DNA of 55,010 nt from an uncultured Bacteroidia bacterium (GTDB lineage Bacteria; Bacteroidota; Bacteroidia; Bacteroidales; UBA932): assembly GCA_902778105.1 (NCBI GenBank), contig CACYWN010000022.1:1-55010 (forward strand). Direction: 5' to 3'. Shown here one piece after another: positions 24,477 through 33,211 of this stretch (the stretch's first letter is position 1; the number at the start of each line of letters is the position of its first letter). The translations under genes and the position numbers were made by a program. Below the pieces are notes generated by a model, which was not told the origin of the DNA, did no database searches, and saw nothing but the letters and a program-made list of their open reading frames with translations.

Positions 24477-26975
24477 ATGAACAAGCTTTGCCATGTACTT
24501 TCCCTCGCCGTCGTTACGGCCGCTTGCGCCGGGAACGCCGCCCCTTCCGGAAACCGCCAGGTCCTGACCGACGGCTGGACGCTCACGCGCGAAGGCGCTG
24601 CGGAGAAATTCGCCGCCCGGGTTCCCTCCACCGTCGCCGGCACCCTGTACGAAGCCGGTTATTTCGGCGAAGGCCTCCTGGAGGGGCGCGCGTACGAAAA
24701 AGTGGACAAATCGATTTTTGACGATACCTGGACCTACACCACCACCTTTGCCGGCAAGCCCGCCAAGGGGCAGCACGCCGAACTTGTGTTCGACGGGCTG
24801 AACTACTATGCCGACGTATTCCTGAACGGGAAGCAGATTGCTTTATCCGACACGACTTTCGGACCCTTCATCCAGCGGAAATATGATGTCACGAAGCTTC
24901 TGAAAAAGCGCAACAAACTGGAAGTCAAGCTCCGCCGGGCGCAGAAGGGAGACCTGAACCACGGTTTCGTGGACTGGAATCCCCGTCCGTTGGACGAAAG
25001 CATGGGTATCGTCCGCCCGGTCACCCTCCGGACGACGGGCCCCGTGTCCGTGGAGGACGTGTACGTGATTCCTGACCTGGACGTGGAATCGTTCGCGACG
25101 GCGGACCTGACCGTCCGCGTCACGCTTTCCAACAAGGAGGACCGGCCGGTGGACGCCGTCCTGGCGCTGGATCTCGGTGGGGGCAACGCAACCGTGCCGG
25201 TCGCCCTCGCCCCCTGCGAGACCAGGGAAATCACCCTGACTCCCGCCGAGGCCGCCCTCCTGCACCTGGACAACCCGCGTGTCTGGTGGACCTATGACCT
25301 TGGCAAGCCCGAGATGTACTGCCTGGCCGTCCGCGTGGATGCGGCCGGTGCCCTCTCGGATACGAAGGAGGTCGCTTTCGGCGTCCGCAAGGTCGAGAGC
25401 CGCCTGACCGAAAACAATGACCGCCAGTTCACCCTCAACGGGAAGGACATCCTCCTCAAGGGGGCCGGCTGGACGGACGACATTTTCCTGTGCGACACGC
25501 CCGAAACCATCGAAAGGCAGGTCCGCTACGTGAAGGACATGAACCTGAACCTCATCCGCTTCGAGAACATCTGGGGCAAGGACGACACCGTCTACGACCT
25601 GTGCGACCGGCTGGGCGTGCTCGCCCTCGTGGGCTTCAGCTGCCAGTGGGAGTGGGAGGATTACTGCGGGCTTCCGGAGGTCAAAGGCTACGGCTGTATC
25701 AACGGCCGGGAGGTCGAGGACCTCGCCGTCCGCTATTTCCACGACCAGGTGGTGCGCCTGCACAACCATCCGTCGGTCATCGCCTGGCTCACCGGCAGCG
25801 ACCGCATCCCGAATCCAGGCCTGGAGGAGCGCTATCTGGCCATTTTCGGGAAGGAAGACTACCGTCCCTACGTGTGCTCGGCGAAGCGCATCAGGAGCCT
25901 CGCCGGCTGGTCCGGCGCCAAGATGGAGGGCCCGTACGAATGGGTGGGTCCGGACTACTGGTACAAGGATACGGAAGCGGGCGGCGCCTTCGGCTGGAAT
26001 ACGGAAACCGGCATCGGCGCGAACCTGCCGCAGCTGGAATCCCTGAAGCGGATGATTCCGGAGGAAGCCCTCTGGCCGCTGTCCGACGTGTGGGACTACC
26101 ACTGCACCGCCTCCTCGTCCGCCATGAACACGACGAAGGTGCTGCAGGAGACCGTGAACGGCCTGTACGGCGGATTCGACTCCCTGGAGGACTTCGTCCG
26201 CAAGGCCCATGCCGTGGATTACGACGCTACCCGCGCCATGTTCGAGGCGTTCCGTGTCCGCGTCCCCCAGTCCACCGGGATCGTCCAGTGGATGCTGAAT
26301 TCCGCCTGGCCGTCCCTGTACTGGCAGCTCTATGACTGGTATGGAGTCCCGACGGCCGGCTATTACGGCACCAAGAAGGCCTGCGAGCCCATCCAGCTCC
26401 TGTTCGACTACGCCACGCGGAAGGTCTATGCGGTGAACGAGAGCGGCGATGCCGCCCCGCATGCCTTGCAGGCGACACTGCAGGTCTTCGATGCGAACTC
26501 GAAGCCTGTCGGGCAGGAGACCAAGGCCATCCGGGTGGGTTATCGCGAAGTGCTTCCCGTCTTCGACCTTACGCGTTACGACGGCAAGCCGCATTTCGTC
26601 GCCCTGGACCTGAAGGATGAAAACGGTCCGGTGGCGGACAACTTCTACTGCCTGCCCGCGAAGGACAACGAGTACAACTGGAAGAAGACCAACTGGTACA
26701 TAACCCCCGTCACCGCCTATGCCGACCTCGCCTTTGTTTTCAAACAGCCCGCGGCCGATGTGGAGATGACCGTGGAGGGGAACAGGGTCACCCTGACGAA
26801 CAAGTCGGGCGTCATCGCCTGCCAGAACATCCTCAAGGCGAAGGATGCCGACGGCAACCTGGTGGTTCCGGCGTACTGGAGCGACAATTTCTTCCCGCTT
26901 CTTCCGGGCGAGACCCGGACGGTCACCTGCGAAACCGGGGCTGCCGACGTGCATTATGAATTGGATAAGAGATAG
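24477..26975 (+). CDS. GH2 exo-beta-glucosaminidase-like glycosidase
   Basis: An 832-residue secreted GH2 enzyme. The N-terminus 'LSLAVVTAACAG' looks like a lipoprotein signal. Next come the jelly-roll sugar-binding domain ('YADVFLNGKQI', 'FGPFIQRKYDVTKLL') and Ig-like domain, then a TIM barrel. Two catalytic motifs match exo-beta-D-glucosaminidases of the CsxA type better than beta-galactosidases: acid/base 'WLTGSD' (D442) and nucleophile 'GWNTETGIG' (E510). Those enzymes take GlcN from the non-reducing end of chitosan oligomers; beta-mannosidase is the main alternative within GH2. Its position between an amino-sugar kinase and the SusCD genes supports the amino-sugar call. The alkaline phosphatase gene follows after 5 bases. 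Confidence 0.85.
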   Translation: MNKLCHVLSLAVVTAACAGNAAPSGNRQVLTDGWTLTREGAAEKFAARVPSTVAGTLYEAGYFGEGLLEGRAYEKVDKSIFDDTWTYTTTFAGKPAKGQHAELVFDGLNYYADVFLNGKQIALSDTTFGPFIQRKYDVTKLLKKRNKLEVKLRRAQKGDLNHGFVDWNPRPLDESMGIVRPVTLRTTGPVSVEDVYVIPDLDVESFATADLTVRVTLSNKEDRPVDAVLALDLGGGNATVPVALAPCETREITLTPAEAALLHLDNPRVWWTYDLGKPEMYCLAVRVDAAGALSDTKEVAFGVRKVESRLTENNDRQFTLNGKDILLKGAGWTDDIFLCDTPETIERQVRYVKDMNLNLIRFENIWGKDDTVYDLCDRLGVLALVGFSCQWEWEDYCGLPEVKGYGCINGREVEDLAVRYFHDQVVRLHNHPSVIAWLTGSDRIPNPGLEERYLAIFGKEDYRPYVCSAKRIRSLAGWSGAKMEGPYEWVGPDYWYKDTEAGGAFGWNTETGIGANLPQLESLKRMIPEEALWPLSDVWDYHCTASSSAMNTTKVLQETVNGLYGGFDSLEDFVRKAHAVDYDATRAMFEAFRVRVPQSTGIVQWMLNSAWPSLYWQLYDWYGVPTAGYYGTKKACEPIQLLFDYATRKVYAVNESGDAAPHALQATLQVFDANSKPVGQETKAIRVGYREVLPVFDLTRYDGKPHFVALDLKDENGPVADNFYCLPAKDNEYNWKKTNWYITPVTAYADLAFVFKQPAADVEMTVEGNRVTLTNKSGVIACQNILKAKDADGNLVVPAYWSDNFFPLLPGETRTVTCETGAADVHYELDKR

Positions 26976-26980
26976 ATACG

Positions 26981-28141
26981 ATGAATAAAACAGTATTGTT
27001 GGTATGGTTGGTCCTTGGCTGGTCCGTCTGCGCCCTTGCGCAGACGGATCCCGGCCGGGATCTGTCCAGGTATGCGGACGACAAGTTCGGCGATGATGAC
27101 AAGTACACTGTCGAAACCCCTTATGAGACCGTGACGGTGAAGCAGCCCCGGTCCAGGAAGGTCAAGAACGTGATCGTGATGATCGGTGACGGCATGTGCA
27201 TGGAGACCGTGACCATCGGCTGGACCCTCAACGGGGGCCATCTGAACCTGGACAATTTCCCGGTGGCCGGCTATTCCCGCACGTACTGCACGGACCGGCT
27301 CATCACCGACTCCTGCGCCGGCGGCACCGCCATCTCTTCCGGCGCGAAGACCAAATACGGCTACATCGGCCAGGATGTGGACGGCAAACCCTTCGAAACG
27401 CTGCTGCACCACGCCCAGAAGAAGGGCATGCGGACCGGCCTTGCCGTGACCTGCCGCATCAACGACGCCACGCCGGCGGACTTCGTCTGCCACGCTCCCG
27501 ACCGCCATATGGAAGCGGAGATCGCCGCCCAGTACGTGGACAGCGGCGTCGACTTCATCGTCGGCGGCGGACGCAAGTTCTGGGACCAGCGCGAGGACGG
27601 CCGGAACCTCATCGAGGAGATGAAGGCGAAGGGATACAACTTCGTGGAGAAGCGCGAGGACATGGCCGGCATCCATGACGGCAAGCTCCTCGGCCTGTTC
27701 GCGCCGCTGGACATGGACCCGTGCCTGGACCGCGGTCCCGTGCTGGAAGACAGCGCGGAGAAGGCCCTCGAACTGCTGGACAACAAAAAAGGCTTCTTCC
27801 TGATGATCGAAGGTTCCCAGATCGACGACTGGGCACACCGCAACAAGGTGGGCTACATGGCCGAAGAGATGTTCGACTTCGACAAGACCATCGGCAAGGT
27901 CCTGCAGTGGGCGGAGAAAGACGGGCACACCCTCGTCATCGTGACGGCGGACCACGGCACCGGCGGCGTCACCCTCGTGGGAGGCAGCCTCGAGGACCGG
28001 TCCGTGAAAGTGCATTATTCCACGAAGGGTCACCACGGCATCGTGGTTCCGGTTTTCGCCTACGGCCCGCACGCCGAGGACTTCGTGGGCGTCTATGAGA
28101 ACGCGGAACTTTCGCAGAAAATATTCAAGCTTCTGAAATAA
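26981..28141 (+). CDS. Alkaline phosphatase (PhoA superfamily)
   Basis: A 386-residue secreted metalloenzyme with signal peptide ('WSVCALAQT'). Family landmarks are in order: 'VIVMIGDGMCMETVT' (metal Asp), 'TDSCAGGTAISSGAKTKYG' with the nucleophile Ser111 (DSxAG-TA, as DSAA in E. coli PhoA), 'MIEGSQIDDWAHRN' (metal site), and 'VTADHGTGGVT' plus 'KGHHGIVVPVF' (metal ligands). It hydrolyses phosphomonoesters in the periplasm. Alkaline phosphatases inside SusCD operons are unusual; it sits between the GH2 enzyme and the first SusC, so its substrate is probably part of or linked to the imported glycan. No Pho box is seen before it, and it seems to have no promoter of its own. Confidence 0.9.
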   Translation: MNKTVLLVWLVLGWSVCALAQTDPGRDLSRYADDKFGDDDKYTVETPYETVTVKQPRSRKVKNVIVMIGDGMCMETVTIGWTLNGGHLNLDNFPVAGYSRTYCTDRLITDSCAGGTAISSGAKTKYGYIGQDVDGKPFETLLHHAQKKGMRTGLAVTCRINDATPADFVCHAPDRHMEAEIAAQYVDSGVDFIVGGGRKFWDQREDGRNLIEEMKAKGYNFVEKREDMAGIHDGKLLGLFAPLDMDPCLDRGPVLEDSAEKALELLDNKKGFFLMIEGSQIDDWAHRNKVGYMAEEMFDFDKTIGKVLQWAEKDGHTLVIVTADHGTGGVTLVGGSLEDRSVKVHYSTKGHHGIVVPVFAYGPHAEDFVGVYENAELSQKIFKLLK

Positions 28142-28159
28142 CCCTATAAACAAAAACCG

Positions 28160-31100
28160 ATGAAACACAAAGTAGTCCATTTCGCAAGACTGGCTGCTGT
28201 CCTGTGCCTGCTGGGACTGTCGGGGGCCCTTGCCTCCGCGCAGAACCGGGGCATTACCATCAAAGGTAGTGTGGTGGACGGAGACGGCTTGCCGGTGATC
28301 GGTGCGGGCGTCACCCTGAAGGGGACGACCACCGGCGTGGCTGCCGACGTGGACGGAAGCTTTACCCTCACGGTACCCGGTGAGGAATCCGTCCTCGAAG
28401 TGCAGGCCCTGGGCTATGTCACCCAGGAGGTGACGGTGGGGAAACAGCGCACGCTGACCGTGGTGCTCCGCGACGACACGCAGTCCATCGAGGCGACGGT
28501 CGTGGTGGCGTACGGTACGCAGACCAAGGCGACCGTCACCGGTGCGCTCACTTCCATCGACAACAAGGCCCTCATCAAGGCCCCGGTTGCCGACGTCACC
28601 AACATCCTCGCCGGCCAGATGCCCGGCGTGACCACCGTCCAGGAAACCGGACAGCCGGGTGAAGACTATGCCCGGATCTACATCCGAGGCGTAGGTTCCC
28701 TGTCCGACTCCAACGCTTCCCCGCTCATCCTCGTGGACGGCGTGGAAAGACCGATGAACACCGTGGACCCGAACGAGATCGAGAGCCTCTCGATCCTCAA
28801 GGACGCGGCTTCCACGGCGGTTTTCGGCGTCCGCGGCGCGAACGGCGTCGTCATCATCACCACCAAGCGCGGCGATGCGGGGAAACCCAAGATCTCCGTG
28901 AGCTCCATCACGGGCGCGCAGGTTCCGATGTCCTACATCACGCAGTGCTCCAGCTATGATTTCGCCCGGTACTACAACGTGTACCAGTGGAACGACGGCA
29001 AGACCGACCCGGGCCTGTACTTCACGCCGGAGGCCATCGAGGCCTACCGCACGGGCAGCGACCCCATCATGTTCCCGAACACGCAGTGGCACGAGCTGAT
29101 GTTCCGCAAGGCCTTCCTCCAGACCAAGAACAACATCAACATCTCGGGCGGCTCGGACAAGGTCCGCTACTTCGTGTCGATGGGCTACATGTTCCAGAAC
29201 GGTCTGCTGAAGCAGATCCCGGACGTCACCTACGACAACAACTACTCCTACAACCGGTACAACTACCGCGCGAACCTGGACTTCAAACTCACCGAGACGA
29301 CGGACATGAAGTTCAACATCAGCGGCGTGATCGGCAACACCCGCGAGCCGCTGGACAGCGACCGCGGCAACATCTGGATGCTCACCATGCTGTGGGCCCA
29401 TCCGACGGCCTCGCCGGGCATCGTGAACGGCATGCCGGTGACGGTGGTCTCCTACGACGCCCTTCCGGACGGCCTCACGAAATGGAACGGCTGGGAGTAC
29501 TACTACTGGTCCGGCTACCAGGCCAAGTACAAGACCTCCCTCGGGATGGACATGACCATCACCCAGCGGCTGGACTTCATCACCCAGGGCCTCAGCGCCT
29601 CGGTGAAAGGCAGTTACGACACCGACATGGCGCTCACCAAGAAGCGCACCGGTTCCGGCGGCTACCACCAGACCATCGAGTACGCCTCCTGGGCCGACGG
29701 CTCGGGCCTGAACATGTCCGACCCGGCTTTCGACCGCACCTACGTCCCGGTGATCAGCGGCAGCCAGCCCACGCTGAGCTACGGCGAATCCACGGATGAC
29801 GACAAGAACTGGTACCTCGAGGCCCGCCTTGATTACAGCCGGAAATTCGCCGGCAAGCACGCGGTCAGCGGCCTGCTGCTGTACAACCAGTCCCGCGACT
29901 ACTATCCGAAGAAGGACGGCAGCTCCATGGCTTACCAGTGGCTGCCCCGCGGCTATGTGGGCTGGGTGGCCCGCGCTACCTACGGCTATGCCGACAAGTA
30001 TCTCGTGGATGTCTCCGCCGGTTACAACGGCTCCGAGAACTTCGCCCCGGGCAAGACCCGGTACGGCCTGTTCCCGTCGGCCTCCCTGGGCTGGGTGATC
30101 TCCGAGGAGAAATTCATGAAGAAACTCCGCTGGGTGGACTTCCTGAAGGTTCGGGCTTCCATCGGAAAGGTGGGTAACGACTTGAGCAACACCGTCCGTT
30201 TCATGTATATGGACGGTGTCTGGAACGATGCCGGCGTCTATTATTTCGGTACCGGCAAGAGCGACGGCGTGCCGCGCTACGAACTGGGTACCCCGGGCAA
30301 CAAGGGTGTGACCTGGGAAACGGCGCTCAAGGCCAATGTGGGCCTGGATTTCGACCTGTTCAACTACCGCCTGCATTTCTCCGGCGATATCTTCCAGGAG
30401 CACCGCACGGGCATCCTCATCGCCCCGCGCTCGTTGCCCTCGATCATCGCGACCTCCCTCCCGAACATGAACCTCGGCGAGGTGGACAACCGGGGCTATG
30501 AACTGGAACTGGGCTGGAAGGACCATATCGGCAATTTCACCTATGACCTTTCCGGCAACGTCACCTTCGCCCGCAACACGATCGTGTTCGAGGACGAGGT
30601 GGAACCCGAATTCGAGTACCAGCGGGAGACCGGCGGCCCCACCGGCCGGTACATGCTGTACCAGTTCGAGCGCCTGTACCAGAAGAGCGACTTCTATACC
30701 GATGCCGACGGGAACATGCGCCTGAATCCGGACCTCCCGCAGCCCTCCAACGCCGTATATCCCGGCGACTGCATGTACAAGGACCTCAGCGGCGACGGCA
30801 TCATCGACGGCCGCGACCGCATGTACGACGGCTATCCGAACCGTCCGGAATACCTGTTCGGTTCCAACTGGAAGTTCGGCTACAAGGGCTTCAACCTCTC
30901 CCTCAACTGGATCGCCGCGACGAACGTAAGCCGTGTCTGGAATGCCGACTACCGGATCCCGTTCACGAACTCCGGCCACCGCGGCCTCTTGAAGATCTTC
31001 GCGGAGAACTCCTGGATCGACAACGACAATCCCTGGGCGCCGGGCCGCGAGGACGGTACCCTGCCGCGCTTCACGAAGACCAACTATCCGTGGAACTCCA

Positions 31101-31351
31101 TGGACTCCACCCTCTGGACCGTGGACGCCTCCTACATCCGTCTCAAAAGCGCGAGCTTCGGCTACACCTTCACCCGCAACAGGTTCTTCGACAAGCTGGG
31201 GATCAGTTCCGTGGGCCTGATGTTCACGGGCTACAACCTCCTCACTTTCTCGCAGATGAAGCTGCAGGACCCGGAGGCCAAGTCCAGCTCTTCCAGCGGC
31301 CAGTACCCGCTGGTGAAGACGTACAACATGGCACTGAGTATCAACTTCTAA
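28160..31351 (+). CDS. susC: SusC-like TonB-dependent outer-membrane receptor 1
   Basis: A 1063-residue outer-membrane protein. It has a signal peptide ('ALASAQN') and an N-terminal carboxypeptidase-regulatory-like domain ('GITIKGSVVDGDGLPVIGAGVTLKG', about residues 35-115). The SusC plug follows ('ILAGQMPGVTT', 'YIRGVGSLSDSNASPLILVDGVERP', 'ASTAVFGVRGANGVVIITTKRG'), and then a 22-strand-type beta barrel ending in 'KTYNMALSINF' with the C-terminal Phe. It imports oligosaccharides with its SusD lid using TonB energy. It is full length and paired with the SusD gene 12 bases downstream. It is the fourth gene of the operon. Confidence 0.96.
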   Translation: MKHKVVHFARLAAVLCLLGLSGALASAQNRGITIKGSVVDGDGLPVIGAGVTLKGTTTGVAADVDGSFTLTVPGEESVLEVQALGYVTQEVTVGKQRTLTVVLRDDTQSIEATVVVAYGTQTKATVTGALTSIDNKALIKAPVADVTNILAGQMPGVTTVQETGQPGEDYARIYIRGVGSLSDSNASPLILVDGVERPMNTVDPNEIESLSILKDAASTAVFGVRGANGVVIITTKRGDAGKPKISVSSITGAQVPMSYITQCSSYDFARYYNVYQWNDGKTDPGLYFTPEAIEAYRTGSDPIMFPNTQWHELMFRKAFLQTKNNINISGGSDKVRYFVSMGYMFQNGLLKQIPDVTYDNNYSYNRYNYRANLDFKLTETTDMKFNISGVIGNTREPLDSDRGNIWMLTMLWAHPTASPGIVNGMPVTVVSYDALPDGLTKWNGWEYYYWSGYQAKYKTSLGMDMTITQRLDFITQGLSASVKGSYDTDMALTKKRTGSGGYHQTIEYASWADGSGLNMSDPAFDRTYVPVISGSQPTLSYGESTDDDKNWYLEARLDYSRKFAGKHAVSGLLLYNQSRDYYPKKDGSSMAYQWLPRGYVGWVARATYGYADKYLVDVSAGYNGSENFAPGKTRYGLFPSASLGWVISEEKFMKKLRWVDFLKVRASIGKVGNDLSNTVRFMYMDGVWNDAGVYYFGTGKSDGVPRYELGTPGNKGVTWETALKANVGLDFDLFNYRLHFSGDIFQEHRTGILIAPRSLPSIIATSLPNMNLGEVDNRGYELELGWKDHIGNFTYDLSGNVTFARNTIVFEDEVEPEFEYQRETGGPTGRYMLYQFERLYQKSDFYTDADGNMRLNPDLPQPSNAVYPGDCMYKDLSGDGIIDGRDRMYDGYPNRPEYLFGSNWKFGYKGFNLSLNWIAATNVSRVWNADYRIPFTNSGHRGLLKIFAENSWIDNDNPWAPGREDGTLPRFTKTNYPWNSMDSTLWTVDASYIRLKSASFGYTFTRNRFFDKLGISSVGLMFTGYNLLTFSQMKLQDPEAKSSSSSGQYPLVKTYNMALSINF

Positions 31352-31363
31352 AACGGGCGTACC

Positions 31364-33193
31364 ATGAAAAGATTCTCTGAAATACTGACGATCGCCCTCG
31401 TGGGCGCCGCACTGGTCGCCTGTGAAAGCCTGAAACTGGGAGACGCCGGCCTTTCCAAGGCTCCGGAGACTTCCGGCGCCACCATCGACACCCTGTTCGC
31501 TTCCCTGAAGGACGCCGACAAGGTGCTGACCTCGGCCTACTACTATCTCCCGTACGGGCTGGTCTCCTCCTTCGATTCCAAGATGGGGTCGGATTTCCTG
31601 GAGTCCATCACCGACCATTTCATCTCCAACAAGCATTCGGACAGCGACGGTCCGAACAACCTCTACTATTCGGGCGGCCTTTCCGCCAACCTGACGGGCT
31701 CCTATGCCGGCGGCGAGAACTACCGCTTCGGCTCCGAGAAGGACTATACGGCCATCCGCTACGCCTGGCTGTTCCTGGAGAACGCCGACCGCATCCCGGA
31801 CGCCGATCCGGCCCTCCTCGCCCAGAAGAAGGCCGAGGCCAAGGTGTGCATGGCCATCGCCTATGCCAACATGCTCCGCTTCCTGGGCGGCGTCCCGATC
31901 CTGGACCACGCCGTGGATCCGGCCGAGGAGATGCACTATCCCCGCAACACCTTCGCGGAGACGGTGGATTTCATCGTCCGGCTCTGTGACGAGGCCGCTC
32001 CGGACCTTCCGTGGGCCGTGAGCGCTGCGGACGACGGCCGCATGACGCGGGCCGCCGCGCTGGGCCTCAAGCTCCGGATCCTCTGCTTTGCCGCCTCGCC
32101 GACCTTCAATTCCGACACCAAATGGCACCCGCAGGCGGATGAGTACACCTGCTACGGCAACTACAGCGCCGCGCGCTGGCAGGCCGCGAAGGCCGCTGCC
32201 GACGAGTTCATGCGGCAGCAGCTGGCGAACGGCCATTATGCCCTGTGCGAGGCCCAGCCCGATCCCGTGACCGGCCTCATCACCCCGCGCGCCTACCGGC
32301 TTGCCTACCGCAAGGGCTACTTCGACCGCGGCAGCTCCGAGTGCATTATTTCCATCCGGAAGTCCAACAGCACCAGCTACCACGACAGCCATTTCGAGAT
32401 CCAGGGTTCCTACGGCAGCGGCTGCTCGCTGAACTGGGTGAACCGTTTCCCGTGGGCCGACGGCACGCCGTTCCCGGAGGACTTCCCCTGGGAGGACAAG
32501 GCCTCCTGGCCCGAGAACCCGTTCTTCAAGCCGGATCCCCTGGGCACGCTCAAGGTGGGCGGCGCCAGCTTCACGGAGACCCGCGACCCGCGGCTCTATG
32601 AGAACGTGGGCGTTCCCGGCGATATCTGGCGGGACGGCACCGTGGGCCGCGCCTACGACAACCACAAGTACCATCAGGACGGCTGTCCGGGCTTCCTCAT
32701 GATGAAGTATGTCCTGCAGCAGAGTTCCGACCGTACCCAGCCCCCGCACTGGTGCATGATGCGCTTCGCGGAGGTGCTTCTGAACTGCGCCGAGGCCTAC
32801 AACGAGGCCGACGGCGGTCCTTCCGACAAGGCATATGCCTGGGTGAACGCCGTGCGTGCCCGCGTGGGCCTGCCGCCGCTCGCCGAGGGAATGACCCAGG
32901 AAGAGTTCCGGAAGGCCCTCATCCTGGAGCGCGACCTGGAGTTCGGCTTCGAGGAAGTGCGCTGGTTCGACATGGTGCGCTGGGGGCTCACCGAGGCCTT
33001 CACCACCCCGCTCCAGGGCCTGATCTCCATGGGTGACAAGGACCGCGAGGCGACCGTATTCACCTTCAAGGTGAAGGAAGCTTATCCGCCCCGCAAGTGG
33101 TACACCGACTTCGACACCAAGTGGTACCTTGCCCCGATCCCGGCCATCGAGATCAACAAGGACTACGGGATGACTCAGAATCCGGGTTGGTAA
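31364..33193 (+). CDS. susD: SusD-like glycan-binding lipoprotein 1
   Basis: A 609-residue surface lipoprotein with signal 'ALVGAALVACES'. The RagB/SusD fold is indicated by TPR-like helices ('RYAWLFLENADRIPDAD', 'AKVCMAIAYANMLRFLGGVPIL') and the conserved C-terminal part ('RFAEVLLNCAEAYNEADGG', 'LILERDLEFGFEEVRWFDMVRWG', 'PIPAIEINKDYGMTQNPGW'). It caps the SusC barrel and delivers glycan to it. It is slightly longer than most SusD proteins (about 500-570), with a large middle insertion around residues 320-450 that may shape its binding site. It is co-transcribed with its SusC. Confidence 0.95.
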   Translation: MKRFSEILTIALVGAALVACESLKLGDAGLSKAPETSGATIDTLFASLKDADKVLTSAYYYLPYGLVSSFDSKMGSDFLESITDHFISNKHSDSDGPNNLYYSGGLSANLTGSYAGGENYRFGSEKDYTAIRYAWLFLENADRIPDADPALLAQKKAEAKVCMAIAYANMLRFLGGVPILDHAVDPAEEMHYPRNTFAETVDFIVRLCDEAAPDLPWAVSAADDGRMTRAAALGLKLRILCFAASPTFNSDTKWHPQADEYTCYGNYSAARWQAAKAAADEFMRQQLANGHYALCEAQPDPVTGLITPRAYRLAYRKGYFDRGSSECIISIRKSNSTSYHDSHFEIQGSYGSGCSLNWVNRFPWADGTPFPEDFPWEDKASWPENPFFKPDPLGTLKVGGASFTETRDPRLYENVGVPGDIWRDGTVGRAYDNHKYHQDGCPGFLMMKYVLQQSSDRTQPPHWCMMRFAEVLLNCAEAYNEADGGPSDKAYAWVNAVRARVGLPPLAEGMTQEEFRKALILERDLEFGFEEVRWFDMVRWGLTEAFTTPLQGLISMGDKDREATVFTFKVKEAYPPRKWYTDFDTKWYLAPIPAIEINKDYGMTQNPGW

Positions 33194-33211
33194 TCTAAAA
33201 AGTGCCCGACT